Positions 34,501-40,358 of a stretch of DNA of 64,000 bases are shown piece after piece. Both the position numbers and the translations under genes were made by a program. This DNA comes from Benthicola sp039584685 (GTDB lineage: Bacteria > Gemmatimonadota > Gemmatimonadetes > Palauibacterales > Palauibacteraceae). The notes under the pieces were generated by a model that was given only the letters and a program-made list of their open reading frames with translations, was not told the origin of the DNA and did not search any database. The stretch's first letter is position 1; each line of letters starts with the position of its first letter. The stretch covers positions 1 to 64,000 of the forward strand of contig JBDGXI010000003.1 in the NCBI GenBank assembly GCA_039584685.1. Reading direction: 5' to 3'.

Positions 34501-34779
34501 GATCTCGACGGGGAGACCGTGAGTGTCCCACCCGGCCATCCGGGTGACGTGCCACCCGGTCATGGCCCGGTATCTGGCCACGGTGTCCTTGATCGTGCGC
34601 GGCAGCAGGTGGTGGACTCCCGGTCTTCCGTTCGCCGTCGGGGGACCCTCGTAGAATACGAACTCGGGGGCGTCGCGCCGAAGCTCGAGGCTCCGGTGAA
34701 ACGTGTCCTCGAGTTCCCAGGCCTCCAGGACCTGCTCCTCCAGCTCGACGACGCTCTCGGGAAGCGGGCGATAGCTCAT
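31564..34779 (-). CDS. ileS: Isoleucyl-tRNA synthetase, type 2, with GVHH in place of the HxGH motif
   Basis: 1071 residues, class I synthetase with an editing domain, charging tRNA-Ile. The start GPPTANGRPGVHH and the total length indicate the IleRS2 (eukaryote-like, mupirocin-tolerant) type. The signature motif is G54-V55-H56-H57, with positions 1 and 3 swapped relative to HxGH. KMSKSRGNV is intact. The editing domain (TTPWTLPGNVALAVG) is present, as is the Trp-rich anticodon-binding C-terminus. No second ileS is in the window. It lies between divIVA and the dksA gene, with gaps of about 40-55 bases. Confidence 0.96.
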   Translation of the reverse strand: MSYRPLPESVVELEEQVLEAWELEDTFHRSLELRRDAPEFVFYEGPPTANGRPGVHHLLPRTIKDTVARYRAMTGWHVTRMAGWDTHGLPVEIEAEKMLGISGKPEIEELGIARFNQVCRENLFTYKEDWERLSRRIGYWLDYENAYVTCTPDYIESVWWALAEIHRKGLVYKGYKVLPYCPRCGTGLSSHEVAQGYRVVSEPSVYVKFRLEDDDDGASILSWTTTPWTLPGNVALAVGEDIDYLRVRLREPGEGEGGFPKGASPGEELIVASALAPDVLRHPYDIVQVVPGSDLVGRRYRPLFPGAVEADGNPAAWTVLSADFVTTEDGTGVVHTAVMYGEDDFKLGTREGLPMQHTVDPDGRFVDRVPGGLAGRFVKDPDTDRAIIDGLASEDLLYRRQMYEHSYPHCWRCESPLLYMARDSWYIRTTAVQSRLLENNASLDWHPPEIGSGRMGEWLSGNVDWAVSRDRYWGTPLPIWVCDADPEHVRVVGSLSDLASLAGGLPDDFDPHRPEIDALTWPCTEEGCDGTVQRVPQVMDAWFDSGSMPFAQWHYPFENDAEFGSHFPAHFIAEGLDQTRGWFYSLLAISTLVFDAPSYRSVIVNGLVLDEEGQKMSKSRGNVLDPWETVSEFGADATRFYLLASSNPWLSKKWDGEALKETNRKLFDTLRSTYRFFAMYAELEGWDHESSGESPVESREPIDRWLLSRLDALAGSVRADFEAYDLTRAARRITSFVLDDLSNWYVRQTRDRFWATGAHAGDDAPQSTADAFSTLHRALATTALVLAPISPFLTDWLHRRLTGRSAHLTEYPEPAGVRDEELERRMEHVRRLSTLGRAVREEAGVRVRQPLGSLHAVIPGGRRPGPELEAILRQELNVKEVVFLAESDDIVRLSAKPDFGRLGPRFGPKTPRVAKAIEELDAESVRSLGVGEAVSVVVDGEVLEVLPGDARVLEEASGDLMVQAQDGYLVGLDTTITPDLEAEGLAREVVSRVQRLRRESGLDVSDRIRLGMAAESGRLADAVEAHREYIAGETLAVAVTTEAEQTAALKYTTRVEIEGESIALGFSRSDG

Positions 34780-34822
34780 GCGCGGTCAGGCTCCCGTCTC
34801 GTGCCGGTCCCGATCAACCGGC

Positions 34823-35365
34823 TTACCCTTCGTCTTCCGGGGTCTGCAATTCGGTTTCGTCCGGTCGGTCAAGGTCCGAAGCCCCGGGAGAATCATCAGG
34901 CGACCCCGCCAGTCGGGCCTCCTCATAGTCCACGTCTTCGAGGAACCGCTCGAGAAGCGACCGCATCCCCCGCAGGAAGCTGGCCCGGTGCGCGTGCAGG
35001 TCGGCCAGCTTGTGTTCGGAGCCCTCCACCGCCCGTCTCGCTTCACCCACGATCTGCTCGGCCTGCTGACCCGCCTCCCGCAGCCTCAGCTCAGCTTGCT
35101 TCTCCGACTGCAAGCGGGCTTCCTCACGCAGCTCCTGAGCGGCGATCAACGCCTCGTTGAGGGCCCGCTCCCGCTCCTCGAAGTCCTTGAGGCGCTCGCG
35201 AAGCTGCGTCACCTGGTCCTTCAGCCGGACCTCCTCCTGTACGACCACGTCGAGACGGTCCGCGACCAGGTCCAGGAACGTGTCCACCTGGGCGGAATCG
35301 TAACCACGTACCGTGCGGCGCAGGTCATCTTTCTTCTTCCGGATGTCCAGCGGCGTCAGATCCAT
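34823..35365 (-). CDS. divIVA: DivIVA-domain coiled-coil protein
   Basis: 180 residues. The N-terminal DivIVA lipid-binding motif reads LTPLDIRKKKDDLRRTVRGYDSAQVD in outline (about 3-30). A long coiled coil (about 40-150, rich in Glu, Arg, Leu and Gln) and an acidic tail follow. DivIVA proteins mark negatively curved membrane and recruit division or elongation factors. It overlaps yggS by ten bases and precedes ileS; a divIVA-ileS neighbourhood is familiar from Gram-positives. Its presence with TonB in one genome is noteworthy. Confidence 0.88.
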   Translation of the reverse strand: MDLTPLDIRKKKDDLRRTVRGYDSAQVDTFLDLVADRLDVVVQEEVRLKDQVTQLRERLKDFEERERALNEALIAAQELREEARLQSEKQAELRLREAGQQAEQIVGEARRAVEGSEHKLADLHAHRASFLRGMRSLLERFLEDVDYEEARLAGSPDDSPGASDLDRPDETELQTPEDEG

Positions 35366-36069
35366 CGTTCCTCCGGTCTCTCTCCCAGCAGCACCGTCCC
35401 GAGGCGGACCTCCGTACTTCCCTCCTCAACGGCGATCACGAAGTCGTTGCTCATCCCCATCGAAAGCGTCTGCCCGTCGAAGCCGGACAGCTCGGCCCTG
35501 CATCGAGACAGACACTCCCGCACAAGCCCGAACGTGCGCCGCAACACGCGCTCGTCCGCCGTGAGCGGCGCCATAGCCATCAGCCCCCGAACGCTGACGC
35601 GTCCCAGGTCCAGCAGCGCCCCCACGGCGTCGACCGTCTCCGCCGGATCCAGGCCGCTCTTCTGCTCTTCCCCACCGGCGTTCACCTGCACCAGTATCGG
35701 CACCTCGGCGCGGTTCGCCCTCTCCGCCTCGAGCTGCAGGCGCTCACCGAGCCGCACCGAATCGACGGATTCGATGACGTCGAACGTCGCGATCGCCCGG
35801 CGCGCCTTGTTGCGCTGCAGGTGCCCGATCATGTGCCACCGGAGCCCTGCCCGCCCCCGCGCTTCCATCTTCGCCTCGGCCTCGGCGACGCGGTTCTCCC
35901 CGATCGCCTCGAATCCCGCTTCGGCCACGGCTGCCACGACGGCAGGTGGATGCCCCTTGGTGACCGGAAGCACGAGCACGTCAGATCCCGGACGCCCGAA
36001 CCGTTCGGCCGCCATCTCGATCGCCTCCCGGACCTCGAGGGCATTCTCCCGGATTCGGTCTTCGTTCAC
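35356..36069 (-). CDS. yggS: PLP homeostasis protein, YggS family
   Basis: 237 residues, a single-domain alanine-racemase-like barrel that binds PLP but has no known catalytic turnover. It balances PLP and amino-acid pools. PLP Lys in LPVTKGHP; also GENRVAEAEAKM, WHMIGHLQRNKARR and LSMGMSNDFVIAV, all family signatures. The start is a GTG only six bases downstream of a -10 box, so the mRNA is probably leaderless. It heads a transcript with divIVA and probably ileS. Confidence 0.94.
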   Translation of the reverse strand: MNEDRIRENALEVREAIEMAAERFGRPGSDVLVLPVTKGHPPAVVAAVAEAGFEAIGENRVAEAEAKMEARGRAGLRWHMIGHLQRNKARRAIATFDVIESVDSVRLGERLQLEAERANRAEVPILVQVNAGGEEQKSGLDPAETVDAVGALLDLGRVSVRGLMAMAPLTADERVLRRTFGLVRECLSRCRAELSGFDGQTLSMGMSNDFVIAVEEGSTEVRLGTVLLGERPEERWI

Positions 36070-36075
36070 GGCGGG

Positions 36076-36104
36076 AGTCTATCGCGAGCCACCGGAAGCG
36101 GCAA
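36076..36104 (-). promoter_or_regulatory. Predicted leaderless promoter of yggS-divIVA
   Basis: Minus strand: TTGCCG (36099-36104), 17 bases, TAGACT (36076-36081), then six bases to the yggS GTG at 36069. Transcription should start at or next to the GTG. Confidence 0.55.
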
Positions 36105-36140
36105 CGGAGGTGCCGCAGGCCATGTGTCCGGCGAACTCCG

Positions 36141-36180
36141 GGAAAAAGAAATGAGCCGCCCGCCGACAGGCGAGCGGCTC
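36141..36180 (-). terminator. Rho-independent terminator after tonB
   Basis: Minus strand: GAGCCGC (36174-36180), a one-base mismatch, CGCC/GGCG, loop, then GCGGCTC (36153-36159), followed by ATTTCTTTTT (36141-36152 region). The stem is 7+4 pairs. It ends the exbB-exbD-exbD-tonB transcript and insulates the yggS promoter. Confidence 0.88.
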
Positions 36181-36207
36181 ACGCTCTTCGCAAGCTGCTC
36201 GTGACGC

Positions 36208-36933
36208 TTATCGAGTAACGCTGAAGTCGATAGGCTGGGCAATCCACACACCGACCGGCTTGTCCCGGTTCATGGCCGGTGAGAATTCCATCTGCTCCAC
36301 GATCTGCGCAGCCGCGTTGTCGAGCGCCGGATACCCGCTGGACGTGTGGATCTGCGAGCGCGCTGCGTTGCCACGCTCGTCGACGAACACCCAGAGCAGG
36401 ACGCGTCCGCCGATGCCCGCTTCCTTGAGCATCGAAGGATAGAGGCGCTCCAGCAGCTGCCGGATATCCCTGCCGTTCTTGAGCCTGGGCTCGACATCGC
36501 GGGCGATGTAGGACGGCGTCGCGGACGGATCCGCCCCAGCCGGCGGCGGGGGAAGCGACTCGACCGGGTTGTCCTCGAAGGTGGTCGGAGCGATCGTGAT
36601 GTCCTCGCTCACCTCGGCAGCCGCCACGCGCGGCGTGGCCGGACGCGCGATCTGCTCCGGTGGCGGCGGAATCTTCACTTCAGGCGGCAACTCTATCGCC
36701 GAGAGCTCATCGCTCACGACGCCGAGATCTGCCGCCTGCAGCTGCGGGAAGAACTCGAACACCGCGAAATGGGCTACCGTAGCCAGGATGACGCACAGGT
36801 AAGTGAGCCCGGAGTAGCTCTGCTTGAACCGGTCATTGGCCGGGAGAAAGGCCGCGGCGCTGGCGCGCCTGGCGGCTCTTGCTTTCCTGCCCTCGTCCCG
36901 GGCAGTGATCTTCTGTTCGTCGTGTGGGTTCAT
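36208..36933 (-). CDS. tonB: Energy transducer TonB
   Basis: 241 residues. A cytoplasmic basic start is followed by a transmembrane helix (YSGLTYLCVILATVAHFAVF, about 41-60). A Pro-rich periplasmic spacer (LPPEVKIPPPPEQIARP) comes next, and then a C-terminal TonB domain (LLERLYPSMLKEAGIGGRVLLWVFVDERG..., ending FSPAMNRDKPVGVWIAQPIDF). The ATG at 36933 has AGGAGGT six bases upstream, so the longer open frame is rejected. TonB couples the proton motive force from ExbB/ExbD to outer-membrane receptors, which implies a diderm envelope. Last gene of its operon. Confidence 0.92.
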   Translation of the reverse strand: MNPHDEQKITARDEGRKARAARRASAAAFLPANDRFKQSYSGLTYLCVILATVAHFAVFEFFPQLQAADLGVVSDELSAIELPPEVKIPPPPEQIARPATPRVAAAEVSEDITIAPTTFEDNPVESLPPPPAGADPSATPSYIARDVEPRLKNGRDIRQLLERLYPSMLKEAGIGGRVLLWVFVDERGNAARSQIHTSSGYPALDNAAAQIVEQMEFSPAMNRDKPVGVWIAQPIDFSVTR

Positions 36934-36937
36934 GAGA

Positions 36938-37381
36938 CTACCTCCTGGCTCTCTGGACCCGCTGCTCCACCCGCGTCGCAAACGTCACCCTAACGGCACC
37001 CGACGACTGGAGCTGTTCGGTGATCGTGTTGATCTGGCTGTAGGGCACGTCCCGGTCTCCCCGGATCGCCACCACCAGCTCGCGGTTCTCGGCATAGATC
37101 GGACGCACCAGATCCCCGATGTTCTCGTACGGGACGATCTGATCGTTGATGAACACGGTCCCATCCGGCTCAACCCAGATGTGGAGGATGTTCTTCCGCT
37201 TCTCGTCGATCTTCTCCGTCGCCTCTGCCGTGGTCCACTCGATGTTCCGCTTCTTCTCCTTACGAAACACGGTCGAGACCATGAAGAAGATGAGAAGGAG
37301 AAAAGCGATATCGGCCATCGACGACGACGGGATGTCGCTGCTCGCACCCGACTTGCGCCTGAAGCCCTTCTTGGTGGCCAT
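36938..37381 (-). CDS. exbD: ExbD/TolR-family biopolymer transport protein (copy 1)
   Basis: 147 residues: a short basic cytoplasmic start, a transmembrane helix with the proton-binding Asp in SSSMADIAFLLLIFFMV, and a periplasmic ExbD domain. Its ribosome site AGGAGTAGG overlaps the stop codon of the other exbD copy, so translation is coupled. It is paired with a second, diverged ExbD; heteromeric ExbD pairs with one ExbB are known in several diderm phyla. Confidence 0.92.
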   Translation of the reverse strand: MATKKGFRRKSGASSDIPSSSMADIAFLLLIFFMVSTVFRKEKKRNIEWTTAEATEKIDEKRKNILHIWVEPDGTVFINDQIVPYENIGDLVRPIYAENRELVVAIRGDRDVPYSQINTITEQLQSSGAVRVTFATRVEQRVQRARR

Positions 37382-37383
37382 GC

Positions 37384-37806
37384 CTACTCCTCGAGAATCT
37401 GCAGCGAGATGCGCTCGGCTCCCGCCTTCTTTATCTCGTCCAGCACGTTGACCATGTGCCGGTACGCCGCGTTCGGATCCGTCTTCACCGCCGCGATCAG
37501 GTTGCTGTTCTGCGCCAGCTCCTGTCGGAGGATGATCTCGACCTGACGGTACTGAACGACCTGCTCCTGCTCGCTCTCTCCTCGCTTCACGACGACCGAG
37601 CCGTCAGGGCGCACGATGAAGAAGATCAGGTTCTTGGCCGATACGTCCTGCTCCTCGGCCTGCTCCGGGAGGACGATCGGCAGGCCCTTCTCCTCGTTGA
37701 ACACCGTGGTGGTCAAAAAGAAGACGAGAAGCAGGAAGGCGATGTCCGCCATCGAGGCCGTCGGAATCTCGTCCGACACCCGCTGCTTGCGATTCAGAAT
37801 CGGCAT
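37384..37806 (-). CDS. exbD: ExbD/TolR-family biopolymer transport protein (copy 2)
   Basis: 140 residues. The transmembrane helix holds the conserved Asp (TASMADIAFLLLVFFLTTT). The periplasmic domain includes KNLIFFIVRPDGSVVVKRG and ends GAERISLQILEE. It diverges from the neighbouring copy outside the helix, so it is probably not a recent duplicate. It follows exbB by 43 bases and precedes exbD copy 1 by two. Confidence 0.92.
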   Translation of the reverse strand: MPILNRKQRVSDEIPTASMADIAFLLLVFFLTTTVFNEEKGLPIVLPEQAEEQDVSAKNLIFFIVRPDGSVVVKRGESEQEQVVQYRQVEIILRQELAQNSNLIAAVKTDPNAAYRHMVNVLDEIKKAGAERISLQILEE

Positions 37807-37849
37807 GTTCCATCTACCTCGCTTTGCGGCGTGATCGCCGTCGGGTCCG

Positions 37850-38512
37850 CTACGCTCCGCTTGCTTCCGCGCGCTTACGAGCTTCGGCGTTCCAGATCAG
37901 GTCCAGGACCGCCTGCGCACCCTTCTCCATGTCCATGATCAGGGTGTCGATACGGCTGACGAACCAGTTGTAGAAGATGTTCACCGGAATGGCGATTGCC
38001 AGACCGGACGCGGTCGTGATCAGGGCCACCTTGATGCCGGAAGCCACCAGGGCCGGCTCCACCTGACCGGCAGCCTCGATGGCCGCAAAGGCCGCGATCA
38101 TCCCGATCACCGTGCCGAGGAAGCCCAGCATGGGCGCCACGTTGGCGATGGTCGCCAGGACGTTCATCCCGCGCTCCAGAAAATCGAGCTCGATGCTTCC
38201 AGTCGTGGAGATCGCCTTCTCGATGTCCTTACCCGTCTGCTGGTCTTTCACCCGGGTCAGGCCCGACACGAGAATGGCGGCCACCGGGCCCCGCGTATCC
38301 CGGGCGGTCTGCATCGCATCGTCCAGCCGGCCCGTGGTACCCAGCTCCTCGATGTGCTTCAGAAGCTTCTGGGAATCCACGTGTGCCACGAGCAGGGTCC
38401 ACCCCTTGGCGAGGATGACCCCAAGCGCCACCAGGGAGCAAAGGACGAGGGGAATCATCATGAAACCCCCGTCGCGGAAGATCGTCAGCAGTTCGTAGCT
38501 GGTGTCTTGCAC
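37850..38512 (-). CDS. exbB: ExbB/TolQ/MotA-family proton channel protein
   Basis: 220 residues. Three transmembrane helices: MIPLVLCSLVALGVILAKGW, then the TIANVAPMLGFLGTVIGMIAAF region with the proton-path Thr and Pro residues, then KVALITTASGLAIAIPVNIFYNW. It forms the stator channel that powers TonB. The start is a GTG with GGAG about ten bases before it. First gene of the exbB-exbD-exbD-tonB operon. TolQ is an alternative, but the TonB neighbour favours ExbB. Confidence 0.93.
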   Translation of the reverse strand: MQDTSYELLTIFRDGGFMMIPLVLCSLVALGVILAKGWTLLVAHVDSQKLLKHIEELGTTGRLDDAMQTARDTRGPVAAILVSGLTRVKDQQTGKDIEKAISTTGSIELDFLERGMNVLATIANVAPMLGFLGTVIGMIAAFAAIEAAGQVEPALVASGIKVALITTASGLAIAIPVNIFYNWFVSRIDTLIMDMEKGAQAVLDLIWNAEARKRAEASGA

Positions 38513-38567
38513 CCGACCGTCTCCGTTTATCCGTTGACGAAGCAGCCCATTCTACCCAGGAGGACGT

Positions 38568-38596
38568 AGTCTACCGGGGCGCGGAGACTTCGTCAA
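38568..38596 (-). promoter_or_regulatory. Predicted promoter of the exbB operon
   Basis: Minus strand: TTGACG (38591-38596), 17 bases, TAGACT (38568-38573). The -10 box overlaps the cdaA stop codon. The expected start near 38561 gives a leader of about 49 bases to exbB. No Fur-box-like inverted repeat was obvious to me. Confidence 0.6.
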
Positions 38597-39470
38597 CGCG
38601 ATTCAAAACGCCCGCTTCGCTTCCTTCCGGGACTACACCGGTTCGGGCCGCCGGGTCCAGGGTAGGTATCGCGTCCGACTCCTTCAGCAGAACCTCTTCC
38701 TCGCCCCCCGCCTCCAAGCGAGCCTGCAGATCGTCGGGCCGAAGCCCGCGATGCAGAATTCCTCTATGGGCCAGCGAGATCTGACCGGTCTCCTCGGAGA
38801 TCACCACGACCAGGGAATCGGTCTCCTCGGACAGGCCGAGGGCCGCTCGGTGCCTGGTGCCGAGAGCCCGATCGAGGGCCGGAGATTCCGACAGCCTGAG
38901 GATCACGGACCCCGCGTACGCTACCTGGTCTCGCCGAACGATCACCGCGCCGTCGTGCAGCGGAGAGTACGGAGTGAAGATCGTGGTGAGGAGCTCGGCG
39001 GTGACCTGCGCGTTGATCGGTGTCCCGTGATCCACGTGATTCGCCAGGTCCACCTGGCGCTCGATCGCTATGATTCCGCCGATCTTGGCCTTCGCCAACC
39101 GATCCGAGGCCCGCACGATTTCCTCCACCACCTCCTGTTGCTCGCGACGCGCGAACAGCTGGAACAGTCGGGAGCGGCCCAGGCGCGCCAATGCTGCCCG
39201 AATTTCCTGCTGGAAGATCACGATCAGCGCGAATGCGCCGTAGGTGAAGACCTGCGAGAGAATGTACGGAATGAGCCTGAGGCCAGCCGCCTGGGACAGT
39301 ACGTATACCGAGACCAGGAATACGAAGCCGAGCAGTACCTGGAACGCCCTCGTTCCCGTGTACATGAGCAGGATGCGGTAAACCAACCACGCGACGATCA
39401 GGATCTCCGCAAGATCCTTCCACGCGAACTGGTCGAGCAGGAATCCCAGGTAGTCGAGTATCGCGCTCAT
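38571..39470 (-). CDS. cdaA: Diadenylate cyclase CdaA (DisA_N domain)
   Basis: 299 residues. Three N-terminal transmembrane helices (about 18-95) are followed by the DAC domain with LHDGAVIV (DGA motif) and LGTRHRAALGL (RHR motif), both needed to make c-di-AMP from two ATP. The C-terminal extension is acidic and low in complexity. In Gram-positives cdaA sits with cdaR and glmM; here it follows folP, and neither partner is in the window. The ATG at 39470 is ten bases after the folP stop; a start 15 codons upstream is possible. Confidence 0.93.
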   Translation of the reverse strand: MSAILDYLGFLLDQFAWKDLAEILIVAWLVYRILLMYTGTRAFQVLLGFVFLVSVYVLSQAAGLRLIPYILSQVFTYGAFALIVIFQQEIRAALARLGRSRLFQLFARREQQEVVEEIVRASDRLAKAKIGGIIAIERQVDLANHVDHGTPINAQVTAELLTTIFTPYSPLHDGAVIVRRDQVAYAGSVILRLSESPALDRALGTRHRAALGLSEETDSLVVVISEETGQISLAHRGILHRGLRPDDLQARLEAGGEEEVLLKESDAIPTLDPAARTGVVPEGSEAGVLNRVDEVSAPR

Positions 39471-39480
39471 GCGAGGCCGC

Positions 39481-40353
39481 TCAGGTCCCGGCGCAGCGTA
39501 TGGCCCACGCGACATCCAGGGCCCGGCGGACCTGCAGCACGTCGTGGACTCGGAACAAACGGGCTCCCCTCTCCAGGGCGGAAAGGCACGCCGCGACCGT
39601 GCCCTCCAGCCTTTCCCCTGCGGGCACGCCCAGGAGCGTCCCGATGAAGGACTTCCGCGACGGTCCCACGAGAACCGGACGACCGAGATCGAGAAGCCGC
39701 CCGATCCCGGCGATCAGCTCGATATTGCCCTCGGTCGACTTCCCGAAGCCGATGCCGGGATCCACCACGAGCTGTGCGGGCGCGCAGCCGTGGTCATACG
39801 CGACACGCATGGACCGCCCCAGCTCGTCGCTCACTTCACCTACCAGGTCACCGTAATCCACATCGTCCTGCATCGTGCGCGGCGTCCCCCGCATGTGCAT
39901 CAGTATCAGGCCGGTCCCGGCCCGCGCGGCGACGTCAGCCAGGGCGGGATCGTTGCGGAGGCCCGAGACGTCATTGAGCACTGCGGCACCGCCGTCCACC
40001 GCACGCTCGGCCACACCGGCCTTCGACGTGTCGATGGATGTCCCGATCCCGCGGAGAGAGAGTCCCTCGACGACGGGGCCGATCCGTTTCCACTCCTCAG
40101 CCGCATCGACCGGGGCAGCGCCCGGCCGAGTGGACTCGCCCCCGACGTCGATGAGATCCGCACCGGCCTCGACCATCTGCTCTGCCCGGGCGAGAGCCGC
40201 TCCGGAGTCGGCATATCTACCCCCATCCGAGAAGGAGTCGGGGGTGAGATTCAGCACTCCGAGCACGATGGGCCGATCCGTGCGAATCTCGTGGTCCCGA
40301 ATCATCCACCGATCGGGATCCGCTGCCACCAGAGCACCCGGGCCCGCTACCAC
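39481..40353 (-). CDS. folP: Dihydropteroate synthase FolP
   Basis: 290 residues, a TIM barrel joining p-aminobenzoate to hydroxymethyl-dihydropterin diphosphate, the sulfonamide target. Seen: VLGVLNLTPDSFSDGG, DLIDVGGESTRPGA, the mobile loop region and LVGPSRKSFIGTLLG. The GTG start lies six bases after the ftsH stop. The folate genes pabB and pabA are 12 kb away in the same window. Confidence 0.96.
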   Translation of the reverse strand: MVAGPGALVAADPDRWMIRDHEIRTDRPIVLGVLNLTPDSFSDGGRYADSGAALARAEQMVEAGADLIDVGGESTRPGAAPVDAAEEWKRIGPVVEGLSLRGIGTSIDTSKAGVAERAVDGGAAVLNDVSGLRNDPALADVAARAGTGLILMHMRGTPRTMQDDVDYGDLVGEVSDELGRSMRVAYDHGCAPAQLVVDPGIGFGKSTEGNIELIAGIGRLLDLGRPVLVGPSRKSFIGTLLGVPAGERLEGTVAACLSALERGARLFRVHDVLQVRRALDVAWAIRCAGT

Positions 40354-40358
40354 CGGAA

